Position numbers and translations under genes: made by a program. Below the pieces are notes generated by a model. The model saw only the letters and a list, made by a program, of their open reading frames with translations. It did not search any database and was not told the origin of the DNA. From contig NZ_JANLCN010000004.1 in assembly GCF_024979255.1 (NCBI RefSeq), forward strand, positions 124,001-188,000: a stretch of DNA of 64,000 nucleotides. The letters run 5' to 3'. This document shows, piece by piece, positions 16,038 through 24,045 of the stretch. The stretch is from Herbiconiux moechotypicola (GTDB lineage Bacteria > Actinomycetota > Actinomycetes > Actinomycetales > Microbacteriaceae). Positions within the stretch are counted from its first letter, which is position 1, and each line of letters starts with the position of its first letter.

Positions 16038-17261
16038 TCAGCTTCGTTCGCGTCGTCCCGCGCGCTCGGCGAATCGGTCGATCGCTCCCAGAACCTCATC
16101 ACTCCGCCAGAACGGCCCGGTGCGATGCTCGGCCTTCGACTTCAGGATGCCGGCGTCGGTCAAGACCTGCAAGGCAGGATAGACATTGGGTTGCTTCACG
16201 CCGAGCGCGGATGCAGCGGTGGCGGAATCGATCACCGGGCGCTCGGCGATCACCTCCAGTAGCGCCCATGCGGCGCTCGACCGTCGCACGGTGAGCCGCT
16301 GCTTCCATCCGTCCTTGATCTCGTCGATGTCTGCGACAAGCTCTCGTGAATTGGCTACGGCGCGCAGGGACGCTTCGGCGAAGGCGAGGATGATCGGCGA
16401 GACGTCGCCCTCCCGGTAGGCGGTCAGGGCCCGGTGGTAGCCCCCGACATCGGCGAGCAGCCCCGCCGAAACCGGCACGGCAACGTTCCGCGTGACGCCG
16501 CGACGACGGAGAAGGGCTTGCGCGAATGCGCGACCCGTTCGGCCGTTGCCGTCGGTGAAGGGGTGGATGGTCTCGAACTGCGCGTGCGCGATCGACGTCG
16601 AGGTGAGAGCTGGGATGTCGCGCCTTGCTGTGAAGTCGATCACGTCGTCGATGAGTGCAGGAACCCGATCGTGGTGTGGTGCCACGAACTCTGCGCCGAG
16701 AGGGCTGTTCGACCTCGTTCCGATCCAGACAGCTTCACGCCGCCACTGCCCAGGGGTGTGCCGTGTCTGGTCGTTCATCAGCACGCGGTGCATCTCGGTG
16801 ATGGCGAACGGGGAGAGCGAATCGGAGAGGTCGATGGCCGCCTGCATGGCTCGGGTGTTCGCTGCGATCAGCTCCGCATTGTGACTTCCCTTCGCTCCGA
16901 GCTCGGCGCTGAAGATCGCGCGTGCACTAGCGGTGAGGTTCTCGATCTGCGACGAGGAGGCGGCTTCCGACCGAAGGAGCACGGGCGCGAATCCGATCAC
17001 GCGGGCGCCCAGCTCGGCGTCGAAGCGGCCCAACTCCTGCACGGCGGCCTCTGCCGCCTGTGTGGCTTCTGTGCTCGGCTCGGGGGTCAACGCTGCGATG
17101 TTCGGCGGAACGGCGGACTTGTACGGGAGGTGGCCGCTCCCGAAGTCGGCGTCCACACCCCAGCCACTCGTGGGCATCCAGACTTGCGGCTCCCATTCGA
17201 GCTGCGGCCACGGTTCAGGTGAGGTCCCTTCCACGACGGAGTTGCTCATAATGTCGACCAC
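16038..17261 (-). CDS. Fic-domain AMP-transferase with N-terminal inhibitory helix and C-terminal wHTH
   Basis: This 407-aa protein carries an intact Fic motif HPFTDGNGRTGR (near residue 230), so it should transfer AMP to target proteins. Residues near 100 hold SSSQIEN, which fits the (S/T)xxxE(G/N) inhibitory motif of self-inhibited class II Fic enzymes. The C-terminal 90 residues form a winged helix (VIDSATAASALGVKQPNVYPALQVLTDAGIL), so it may control its own promoter. GTG 17261 or ATG 17249 may be the start; neither has a good ribosome site. CTCATAAT motifs flank the start. No partner antitoxin is adjacent, as expected for this class. Confidence 0.9.
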   Translation of the reverse strand: MVDIMSNSVVEGTSPEPWPQLEWEPQVWMPTSGWGVDADFGSGHLPYKSAVPPNIAALTPEPSTEATQAAEAAVQELGRFDAELGARVIGFAPVLLRSEAASSSQIENLTASARAIFSAELGAKGSHNAELIAANTRAMQAAIDLSDSLSPFAITEMHRVLMNDQTRHTPGQWRREAVWIGTRSNSPLGAEFVAPHHDRVPALIDDVIDFTARRDIPALTSTSIAHAQFETIHPFTDGNGRTGRAFAQALLRRRGVTRNVAVPVSAGLLADVGGYHRALTAYREGDVSPIILAFAEASLRAVANSRELVADIDEIKDGWKQRLTVRRSSAAWALLEVIAERPVIDSATAASALGVKQPNVYPALQVLTDAGILKSKAEHRTGPFWRSDEVLGAIDRFAERAGRRERS

Positions 17262-17316
17262 TTTACTTTATGACTAACTCAGTTACTCATAATTTTGAGT
17301 AGCACGGATTATGAGT
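17245..17316. promoter_or_regulatory. Repeated CTCATAAT motifs around the fic start
   Basis: CTCATAAT occurs at 17245-17252, ACTCATAAT at 17285-17293, and the inverted ATTATGAGT at 17308-17316. TACTCA/TGAGTA (17284-17301) makes a further inverted repeat. This AT-rich block covers the fic promoter and the stop codon of the upstream S4 gene. It is a plausible operator set for the Fic winged helix. Confidence 0.5.
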
Positions 17317-17563
17317 TATGCAGCTTCGGTGGCGGAGCCGCGCAGACGCGGGCGCGCCGGCCCTCGAAGGCGACGATGTCGCCGAGCTGCAGCTGGCGTC
17401 CGCGGCGGCGGTCGACCTCGCCGTTCACGGTGACGTAGCCGTCGATGACGGCCTCCTTCGCGTTCCCGCCGGTGTCGAGCAGCCCCGCGAACTTCACGAA
17501 CTGCCCGAGGCGGATACCGTCGCCCCCGATGGAGACGTCTTCGATCGCATCCTGCTTCGCCAT
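17309..17563 (-). CDS. S4-domain RNA-binding protein
   Basis: This 84-aa protein is almost entirely an S4 RNA-binding fold (IRLGQFVKFAGLLDTGGNAKEAVIDGYVTVNGEVDRRRGRQLQLGDIV), of the small YaaA/YbcJ type associated with ribosome assembly or tRNA/rRNA contact. The start at 17563 is 6 bases after TAGCAT (17570-17575, minus strand), a leaderless arrangement. The end lies inside the operator-like block of the fic gene, 48 bases before its GTG. Confidence 0.85.
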   Translation of the reverse strand: MAKQDAIEDVSIGGDGIRLGQFVKFAGLLDTGGNAKEAVIDGYVTVNGEVDRRRGRQLQLGDIVAFEGRRARVCAAPPPKLHNS

Positions 17564-17605
17564 GCCCGAATGCTAACCGACCGGAACGTGCGCGAGGATG
17601 CTGGT

Positions 17606-18142
17606 ATGGCTTCCCCACAGACCCTCAGCGAGGCCGACCGACGACTCGTCGCGGCCTGGGCGGCGGACTGCGCCGACCGGATGCTGCCGCTGTTCGAGGC
17701 GGAGGCGCCGGCTGACGACCGGCCCCGCGATGCCATCGCCCGCGCGCGGGCGTTCTCGCGAGGGGAGCTGGATGCGGCGGGGGAGATCCGCCGGCGTTTC
17801 GTGGCGAATCGGGCGGCCCACTCCGTGCAGGCACCCGCGGCGAAGGCGGCGGCGTGGGCCGCAGGGCAGGCGGCGGGTGTGGCGCACATGGGTGCTCACG
17901 CGCTCGGCGCGGCAGCCTACGCGGCGAAGGCAGCAGCGCTCACCTCGCCTGAAAGCCGCGACGGCGACGCCCACCGCGATGCCGAGATCGCGTGGCAGCT
18001 CGACCACCTCTCCGACCCCGTCCGTGCCGCGCTGAAGCGCCTCCCCCTGCTCGGCACCGATCCCTCAGGCCCCCTCGGCACCGGCCTCCTCGCCTCGGGC
18101 GCTCTCGGCGCGAACATCCGCACCCTCCAAGCGTCACTCTGA
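17606..18142 (+). CDS. Imm5-like putative immunity protein
   Basis: This 178-aa all-helical, Ala-rich protein starts MASPQTLSEADRRLVAAWAADCADRMLPLFEAEAPADDRPRDAI. Conserved-looking segments (AWAADCADRMLPLFE, DDRPRDAI, AARAAGQAAGVAHMGAHALGAAAYA type repeats) resemble the Imm5-like family found beside polymorphic toxins. No toxin gene is adjacent, so it would be an orphan. GAGGA lies 8 bases before ATG 17606. It converges with the VOC gene, leaving a 4-base gap. The family call is from memory of the motif pattern and is moderate. Confidence 0.6.
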   Translation: MASPQTLSEADRRLVAAWAADCADRMLPLFEAEAPADDRPRDAIARARAFSRGELDAAGEIRRRFVANRAAHSVQAPAAKAAAWAAGQAAGVAHMGAHALGAAAYAAKAAALTSPESRDGDAHRDAEIAWQLDHLSDPVRAALKRLPLLGTDPSGPLGTGLLASGALGANIRTLQASL

Positions 18143-18146
18143 GCCT

Positions 18147-18512
18147 CTACGCGCCGTTCTCGATGAGGTGCAGCTGGGTCCCGTCGATGTCCACGAGGAA
18201 TCCCGCCCGCTGACCCCAGCTCTGCATCCGAACAGGAACGAGCCGCGGGAACCCGATCGGCCTCGTCGTCACCCCCGCCGCTGAGATCTCCCCGTACAGC
18301 TCGTCGACATCGTCGACCCGCACACTGCACATGAACGAGCTCGTCTCCGGCACCAGCTCGGGGAAGTGGAAGAACTCCAGCCGCAGCCCGCGCCGATCGA
18401 GGATGAGCCAGCCCTCGTCGCGGTACCCGACCTCGAACCCGAATCCCGCGTAGAAGGCGACCGTGGCGTCGAGGTCGCGCGACGGCAGGTTGGGCACCGC
18501 GTGATCGGCCAT
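18147..18512 (-). CDS. VOC/glyoxalase-fold protein (bleomycin-resistance-like)
   Basis: This 121-aa vicinal-oxygen-chelate protein has paired beta-alpha-beta-beta-beta modules (VPNLPSRDLDATVAFYAGFGFEVGYRDEGWLILDRRGLRLEFFHFPE; CSVRVDDVDELYGEISAAG ... FLVDIDGTQLHLIE). Small single-domain members like this often bind bleomycin-type compounds. ATG 18512 lies 7 bases after TAAGCT (18520-18525, minus strand), a leaderless arrangement. The frame is open further upstream but has no ribosome site. Confidence 0.85.
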   Translation of the reverse strand: MADHAVPNLPSRDLDATVAFYAGFGFEVGYRDEGWLILDRRGLRLEFFHFPELVPETSSFMCSVRVDDVDELYGEISAAGVTTRPIGFPRLVPVRMQSWGQRAGFLVDIDGTQLHLIENGA

Positions 18513-18588
18513 CAGAGAGAGCTTATGCCCGGTGGCCTGGCGGGCGAGTAGCCTGCAGGTGGGCGTCTGCGTCGAAGGAGAGCACCGG

Positions 18589-19152
18589 ATGAGGTCACTG
18601 CGGTACGGAATCAACGTGACGCTCGACGGGTGCGTGCATCACGAGGCGGGCGTCGCGCCCGACGAGCAGTCGATGCGGTTCTGGACTGCCGAGATCGCCC
18701 GCGCCGACGCGCTGATCTATGGGCGCGTGACGTACGAGATGATGCAGGAGGCGTGGCGCCGGCCGGCCGACGGCGTGTGGCCGGAGTGGATGGACGAGTG
18801 GGACATCCCGTTCGCCGAGGCGATCGACGGCACGAAGAAGTACGTCGTGTCGAGCACGCTCGACGAGTCCGACGTGGACTGGAGCGCCGAACTGCTCCGC
18901 GGTGACCTCGGTGATGCCGTGCGGGGCCTCAAGGAGGAGCCGGGTGGTCCGCTCTCCGTCGGTGGTGTCACGCTCCCGCTGGCGCTGGCCGACCTGGGCC
19001 TCATCGACGAGTACGCGTTCGTCGTGCATCCGGTCATCGCGGGCCACGGTCCGACCCTGTTCGCCGGTCTGCGCGAACGGGTCGAGCTCGAGCTCATCGG
19101 GAGGGAGGAGTTCCGCTCGGGCGCGGTGGCCCTGCGATATCGGCCCGCCTAG
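18589..19152 (+). CDS. Dihydrofolate reductase-like (RibD C-terminal fold) protein
   Basis: This 187-aa protein has the RibD/DHFR reductase fold (GINVTLDGCVHHEAGV, ADALIYGRVTYEMM, KYVVSSTLDESDVDW, GPLSVGGVTLPLALADLGLIDEYAFVVHPVIAGHGPTLF). Family members bind NADPH, and their role in stand-alone form is unclear. AAGGAGAG precedes ATG 18589. The last 4 bases overlap the end of the convergent crotonase gene. Confidence 0.88.
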   Translation: MRSLRYGINVTLDGCVHHEAGVAPDEQSMRFWTAEIARADALIYGRVTYEMMQEAWRRPADGVWPEWMDEWDIPFAEAIDGTKKYVVSSTLDESDVDWSAELLRGDLGDAVRGLKEEPGGPLSVGGVTLPLALADLGLIDEYAFVVHPVIAGHGPTLFAGLRERVELELIGREEFRSGAVALRYRPA

Positions 19153-20027
19153 GATCCTGTGGACGCTGAAGACCCCGAAGACCCCGAAGCCGCCGCCGCC
19201 GCACGGCGCAGCGCCGCCTGCCCGAGAAACTCGCCCAGGTGGTACTCGAGCTGCAACGCCTGCTCGCCCGTCGGCGCCGGCGCCCCGGCCGCCCTCTCCC
19301 GGTACCCGGGCAGCGTCGTCGTGTGCACGAACTCCCCGTACGCCGCCACCAGATCGCTCTCCGGCGGCAGCGACGCCCGGTTCACCATCGCCTTCGCGGT
19401 CGCCAGCGCCGTCCGATCGAATGCCGCGAGCCTCGCCACCACACCGTCCACGAACCCGTCGAGCTCGGCGTCGGGCAGCGCCCGCGTCACCCACCCCCAC
19501 CGTTCGGCCGTCACCGCGTCGTAGTCCTGCGAGGTCAGCACAGCCTCGAGCGCTCGATCGCGCCCGATCAGCCGCGGCAACCGCTCAGTGCCCCCACCGC
19601 CCGGCACCACGGCCGTGCCCACCTCCGGCTGTCCGAAGAACGCCTTCTCGATGCTCGCGTACCGCAGGTCGAGCGCGAGGGCCAGCTCGTTGCCCCCGCC
19701 CCGCGTGCGACCCCGGATGCGCGCCACGGTGATGTAGGGAGCAGCGGCGAGCCTGATGGCGATGTCGGTCCACACCTCCCGCCCCGTCTGCGCATCCGCC
19801 GGCGGAAAGTCGGCCAGGTGGGCGAGATCGAAGTGGTTGAGGAAGAAGTCGGGAACGGCACTGTCGAACTCGAGCACCTGCAGCTGCTCGTCGGCGGCGA
19901 GTTCGTCGAGCACTCGCGTCAACTGCTCGGCGAGTGCGCCGACGACGAGATTGACGGGCGCATTCGCGAACGTCACCCGGGCCGTCTGAGGAGTGAGCCG
20001 CTCGTAGTGGAGAGAGGAGGTGGTCAT
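19149..20027 (-). CDS. Enoyl-CoA hydratase/isomerase (crotonase) family protein
   Basis: This 292-aa crotonase-fold protein has an oxyanion-hole segment (GRTRGGGNELALALDLRYAS) and the second glycine loop (PEVGTAVVPGGGGTERLPRLIGRDRALE). The conserved catalytic Glu region reads GTERLPRL, so hydratase activity is uncertain. The C-terminus is extended and low in complexity (AAAAASGSSGSSASTGS), encoded by short repeats. GAAGGAT lies 7 bases before ATG 20027. It is followed on the same strand by an oxidoreductase gene upstream. Confidence 0.85.
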   Translation of the reverse strand: MTTSSLHYERLTPQTARVTFANAPVNLVVGALAEQLTRVLDELAADEQLQVLEFDSAVPDFFLNHFDLAHLADFPPADAQTGREVWTDIAIRLAAAPYITVARIRGRTRGGGNELALALDLRYASIEKAFFGQPEVGTAVVPGGGGTERLPRLIGRDRALEAVLTSQDYDAVTAERWGWVTRALPDAELDGFVDGVVARLAAFDRTALATAKAMVNRASLPPESDLVAAYGEFVHTTTLPGYRERAAGAPAPTGEQALQLEYHLGEFLGQAALRRAAAAASGSSGSSASTGS

Positions 20028-20085
20028 GGTCGGATCCTTCGGAATGTGGCGGGCGATGGGACAGCGAGCGGGATGCGGGTGCGCG

Positions 20086-21021
20086 TCACCCCGCGACGAG
20101 CACGACCTTGCCCGGCCCGTGTTTGGTCGCGTGCGCCGTCGCCGCGTCGTCGAGCGGGTAGGTGGCCGCGATGATCGGGGTGAGGCGCCCTTCTGCGACG
20201 AGCCCGGCGAGCGCCGTGAGCCCCAGCCGATCCGACTCCACGAACAGCCCCGCGACGCGGATGCCGAGCTCGGAGGCCGCGGCGGCGGCCGGCCCGAGGC
20301 TCTGCGGCAGTGTGGACACGAGCACGCCGCCCGGCCGCAGCACCTTCAGCGCACGAAGCGGATAGTCACCGCCGACCACGTCGAGCACCACGTCGAGATC
20401 GCCGAGCGTCTCCCCGAAGTCTGTGGTGCGGTAGTCGACGACCTCGTCGGCCCCGAGCGACCGCACCAGCTCGGCGTTCGCATCCGACGTCAGCGCGATG
20501 ACGTGCGCCCCGCGCGCCGCAGCGATCTGCACCGCGAGATGGCCGACGCCACCCGCCGCTCCTGTGACCAGCACGCGGGTACCGGGCCCGACCCCCGCCG
20601 TCTCCACCAGCGCCTGCCACGCCGTCAGCCCCGTGAGCGGAAGCGCCGCGGCCTGCACGTGCGAGAGCGCCTCGGGCTTCGGCACGAGAGCGCGCGCCGG
20701 CGCCAGCACGAACTCGGCATAGGCACCGGCACCGCGCGGAAAGGGCAGCAGCCCGAACACCTCGTCGCCCGGGGCGAACAGCGTCACGCCGGGTCCAGTG
20801 GCCTCGACGACGCCCGACACGTCCCAGCCGAGCGTGAACGGCGGGGGCCCGCTGAACACCCCGGCCTGCCGGTTCATGGCGTCGGCGGGGTTGACCCCGG
20901 CCCCGCGCATCCTGATCAGCACCTGCCCGATGCCCGGGCCGGGCCTGACGACCGTGGCCGGGTGCAGCACCTCGGGGCCGCCGAGTTCGTCTTGGATGAT
21001 CGCACGCATGGTTTCCGTCAT
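20086..21021 (-). CDS. Zinc-type alcohol dehydrogenase/quinone oxidoreductase family protein (MDR)
   Basis: This 311-aa medium-chain reductase has a GroES-like N-domain (GQVLIRMRGAGVNPADAMNRQAGVF ... LGWDVSGVV) and a Rossmann domain (VLVTGAAGGVGHLAVQIAAARGAHVIAL). It has no cysteine/histidine zinc set, so it fits the zinc-free NADPH:quinone oxidoreductase group. ATG 21021 (MTETMRAI) is 7 bases after TAGCGT (21029-21034, minus strand), a leaderless arrangement. It is followed by the crotonase gene and preceded by a second MDR gene, both on the same strand. Confidence 0.9.
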   Translation of the reverse strand: MTETMRAIIQDELGGPEVLHPATVVRPGPGIGQVLIRMRGAGVNPADAMNRQAGVFSGPPPFTLGWDVSGVVEATGPGVTLFAPGDEVFGLLPFPRGAGAYAEFVLAPARALVPKPEALSHVQAAALPLTGLTAWQALVETAGVGPGTRVLVTGAAGGVGHLAVQIAAARGAHVIALTSDANAELVRSLGADEVVDYRTTDFGETLGDLDVVLDVVGGDYPLRALKVLRPGGVLVSTLPQSLGPAAAAASELGIRVAGLFVESDRLGLTALAGLVAEGRLTPIIAATYPLDDAATAHATKHGPGKVVLVAG

Positions 21022-21084
21022 GTCTTCGACGCTAGAAGCGGCGCGCATCCCGCCCAATGACTAAGAAGTCAGGTTTCGCTACGT

Positions 21085-22107
21085 TCAGGCCAGAAGCTCT
21101 TCGTCCCAGCCCGAGAGCACGATCTTGCCGACGGTGCGCCCCGACTCCACGGCGGCGTGGGCCCGTCGCAGCGAGTCGGGCGAGAGTGGCCCGAGGTCGT
21201 CGGTGACCGTCGGATGAACGGTGCCGGCGTCGACGAGTGCGGCGACCTGGTCGAGGATCCAGTGCTGGTGCTGCGACGTCGGCAGGTGCAGTGGGTCGGT
21301 GAACATGAGCTCCCAGAGCCAGCCGATGCTCTTGCCTTTGAGGGGTGCCACGTCGCGGGGGCCGTCGTCGATGGCGACGACTTTGCCGAAGGGGCGGACG
21401 AACCGAGCGTAGAGCTCCTCCTGCGCGTGCGAGTGCGAGGTGAACACCCAGTCCACCCCGCCGGGAGCGAGCCCGAGCACCTGCGCCGCGAGGTCGTCCT
21501 TGTGATCGACCACCTCGTGCGCCCCCATCGAGCGCACCCAGTCGGCGTTGGCCGCCCCGGCGGTCGCGATGAGCCGCACGTGGGGTGCGCGGGCGCGCAC
21601 GAGCTGCAGCAGCACCGAGCCGACCCCGCCGCTCGCGCCGACGACGAGCAGGTCTCCCCGCGCATCCGGAGCGATTTCCAGCCGGTCGAACACGGCCTCC
21701 CACGCGGTGATCGCGGTGAGCGGCAGCGAGGCGGCCTCGCCGAACGAGACACTGCTCGGCTTGTGGCCCACCAGCCGCGCCTCGACTAGCTGGAACCGCT
21801 GGTTGCTGCCGGGCCGGCCGATGCTGCCGGCGTAGTACACCTCGTCGCCCGGGGCGAACGCGCTCACGTCGTCACCGACGGCCTCCACCACCCCGGCGGC
21901 GTCGTAGCCGAGCACGCGGAACCCGTTCGCGGGGCTGCCGGCGCGCTGCTTGACGTCGACGGGGTTGACCGAGACGGCTTCGACCCGCACGAGGAGCTCG
22001 CCCGGTGCAGGGTTCGGGATGTCGGCCGTCCGGGCCTCGAACGCGTCGGGATCGGTGGTGGGGAGGTTGGCGGTGTAGCCGATCATCGTGTTGTGCGTGG
22101 GTGCCAT
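21085..22107 (-). CDS. Zinc-binding alcohol dehydrogenase-like reductase (MDR, quinone reductase group)
   Basis: This 340-aa MDR protein is paralogous in layout to the neighbour at 20086 (GELLVRVEAVSVNPVDVKQRAGSPANGFRVLGYDAAGVV; LLVVGASGGVGSVLLQLVRARAPHVRLIATAG). The ZADH1-type insert GKSIGWLWELMFTD and the absence of zinc ligands point to NADPH-dependent reduction of enones or quinones. ATG 22107 is preferred. A second in-frame ATG at 22086 (MIGYTANL) matches the start of many relatives. A 63-base gap separates it from the other MDR gene. Confidence 0.9.
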   Translation of the reverse strand: MAPTHNTMIGYTANLPTTDPDAFEARTADIPNPAPGELLVRVEAVSVNPVDVKQRAGSPANGFRVLGYDAAGVVEAVGDDVSAFAPGDEVYYAGSIGRPGSNQRFQLVEARLVGHKPSSVSFGEAASLPLTAITAWEAVFDRLEIAPDARGDLLVVGASGGVGSVLLQLVRARAPHVRLIATAGAANADWVRSMGAHEVVDHKDDLAAQVLGLAPGGVDWVFTSHSHAQEELYARFVRPFGKVVAIDDGPRDVAPLKGKSIGWLWELMFTDPLHLPTSQHQHWILDQVAALVDAGTVHPTVTDDLGPLSPDSLRRAHAAVESGRTVGKIVLSGWDEELLA

Positions 22108-22288
22108 GGGTCGAGACTTCCACGGCGGGCGCGTGCGGAACAGGCCCGTGGTGCCGTCGGGCTCGTTCGTGGCGATAAATGGCCGGATGCTCGCTTCAGC
22201 TCGCGCGCGCATCCGGATAGCTTCGCCTCTGCCCGGTACACGCCGGATGAACGCCCCGGCGCACGCCGGATGAACTCAGGGAGCGCCC

Positions 22289-22963
22289 ATGTCGGCCAAG
22301 GAGATCGTGACGAGCGCCGTGGAGCGCCTGTTCAACCAGAAGGACCTCGTCGTGGTCGACGAGGTGTTCGGGCCCGTCTACGTGCAGCACTCGGCGCTCG
22401 GACCCGACGGGGTGGACGGGCTGAAGGGGTTGATCGGCCGGCTGCCCGCGGCGTCGGGGTACGAGCTGGTGCGAGCGCTCGCCGACGGTGAGCTGGTGGT
22501 GACCGAGGGGGTGTTCACCGGCTTCGCGCCGGTGCCGCTGACGGGGTACGACGTGTGGCGGCTGGTGGACGGGCGGGTGGTCGAACACTGGGATGCACTG
22601 GGTGCGGCCGCCACGCACGCGACGGGTGAGGAGTCGGGGGCGGGCTCGGGCGACGTCGCCGTCAATCGTTCGTTCGTCGCGGGGTGGGTGGAGAACGGCT
22701 TGATCGGTGGAGACCCGGACGCGGTCGCAGCGTCTGTGGGAGAAGGCGGCCGCGACGCCTTCGTCGACCCGGCGCTCGTGTACTCGGCGCTCCACGCTGT
22801 GATCGCCGACGGTGACCTGGTGTACACGCGGTCCGAGGGATCGCTCGAGGGGCCGGTCATCATCAACGACGTGTGGCGGGTGAAGGACGGGCGCATCGTC
22901 GAGCGATGGGGGCTGGTGGCGCCGGTTCCCGCCGAGTTCCCGCACTCGAACGGAGCTTTCTGA
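22289..22963 (+). CDS. SnoaL/NTF2-like protein with two tandem domains
   Basis: This 224-aa soluble protein consists of two cone-shaped SnoaL-like modules. Residues 1-105 end YDVWRLVDGRVVEHWDALG; residues 120-224 end INDVWRVKDGRIVERWGLV. The shared ending shows an internal duplication. SnoaL-like proteins include cyclases and isomerases, but no activity can be assigned. The upstream region carries a direct repeat of ACGCCGGATGAAC (twice within about 22239-22275). No strong ribosome site is seen (GGGAGCGCCC). Confidence 0.8.
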   Translation: MSAKEIVTSAVERLFNQKDLVVVDEVFGPVYVQHSALGPDGVDGLKGLIGRLPAASGYELVRALADGELVVTEGVFTGFAPVPLTGYDVWRLVDGRVVEHWDALGAAATHATGEESGAGSGDVAVNRSFVAGWVENGLIGGDPDAVAASVGEGGRDAFVDPALVYSALHAVIADGDLVYTRSEGSLEGPVIINDVWRVKDGRIVERWGLVAPVPAEFPHSNGAF

Positions 22964-22980
22964 CTTCCCGCTGCGTGTAT

Positions 22981-23013
22981 GGCTTGATCTTAGTGCTCAC
23001 TTAGAATCAAGCC
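22981..23013 (+). promoter_or_regulatory. Leaderless promoter with operator for the GlxA-type regulator
   Basis: TAGAAT (23002-23007) is 6 bases before ATG 23014. A perfect 8-bp inverted repeat, GGCTTGAT (22981-22988) and ATCAAGCC (23006-23013), brackets the -10, which suggests autoregulation. Confidence 0.6.
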
Positions 23014-24036
23014 ATGACTGCTGCAGCGCCCCACCGTGTCGCCGTCCTCGCGCAGAACGGCGCCTACCCCTTCGAGCTCGGCATCCCCGCCCGCGTTCTC
23101 GGCGCGGCCGACGAGGGCTACGACGTGGTGCTCTGCACGCCCACGGGCGAGGCGATCACGACCAATGCCGGGTTCGACGTGCTCCCTGCACGAGGCCCGG
23201 ATGCGCTGGCCGAAGCCGACACGGTCATCATCGCCCCGGTCGACCCCACCGTTCTGAGGCGCGAGCTCGCCGACGAGGTGCGGTCGGCCCTCGCGCGGAT
23301 CAGGCCGGGCACGCGCGTCGTCTCGATCTGCACGGGCGGGTTCACGCTCGCGGCGGCGGGCATCCTGGCCGGGCGCCGGGCCACGACGCACTGGCAGTGC
23401 GAGCCGCTGTTCCGCTCCTGGTACCCCGAGGTCGAGCTCGACGAGAACGTGCTGTTCGTCGACGACGGCGACGTGCTCACCTCGGCGGGCGCCGCATCCG
23501 GAATCGACCTGTGCCTCCACCTCATCCGCCTCGACCACGGCATGGAGGCCGCCACCCGCGCCGCCCGCCGCTGCGTGGTCGCGCCGCACCGCGACGGCGG
23601 CCAGGCGCAGTTCATCGAGCGCCCGGTTCCGGATGCGCCCGACACCTCCACGGCCCCGACCCGCGAGTGGGCGCTCGCCCGCCTCGCCGACCCCCTCACG
23701 CTCAGCGAGCTGGCCCGCCACGCGCACATGAGCGAGCGCACCTTCGCGCGCCGCTTCCGAGCCGAGACCGGCCTCGCACCGCGGCAGTGGCTCACGCGGC
23801 AGCGTCTCGCGCTCGCCCGCGAGTTGCTGGAGTCGACCGACCTCGGCATCGACGCCATCGCCGCGGCGGTCGGCTACGCGACCGCGACTTCGTTGCGCAA
23901 CCACCTCGGGGCGGCGCTCGGCGTGTCGCCGCTGGCCTATCGGCACACCTTCCGTTCCACCGAGTCGCGCGCCCGCCGGCTCCACGCCCGCGCGGGTGCG
24001 GGCGTGGGCGTGGGTGAGTCGGTGGCGGTTCGCTAG
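23014..24036 (+). CDS. GlxA-family AraC-type transcriptional regulator
   Basis: This 340-aa regulator has an N-terminal DJ-1/PfpI-like domain (residues 8-170, nucleophile-elbow Cys in VVSICTGGFTLAAAG) and a C-terminal AraC HTH pair (LSELARHAHMSERTFARRFRAETGLAPRQWL, then LLESTDLGIDAIAAAVGYATATSLRNHL). It is leaderless, with a palindrome over its -10. The stop codon TAG is itself the beginning of the -10 hexamer of the next gene. The target is unknown; the neighbouring SnoaL-like gene is a candidate. Confidence 0.9.
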   Translation: MTAAAPHRVAVLAQNGAYPFELGIPARVLGAADEGYDVVLCTPTGEAITTNAGFDVLPARGPDALAEADTVIIAPVDPTVLRRELADEVRSALARIRPGTRVVSICTGGFTLAAAGILAGRRATTHWQCEPLFRSWYPEVELDENVLFVDDGDVLTSAGAASGIDLCLHLIRLDHGMEAATRAARRCVVAPHRDGGQAQFIERPVPDAPDTSTAPTREWALARLADPLTLSELARHAHMSERTFARRFRAETGLAPRQWLTRQRLALARELLESTDLGIDAIAAAVGYATATSLRNHLGAALGVSPLAYRHTFRSTESRARRLHARAGAGVGVGESVAVR

Positions 24037-24045
24037 TGTGCGCAC

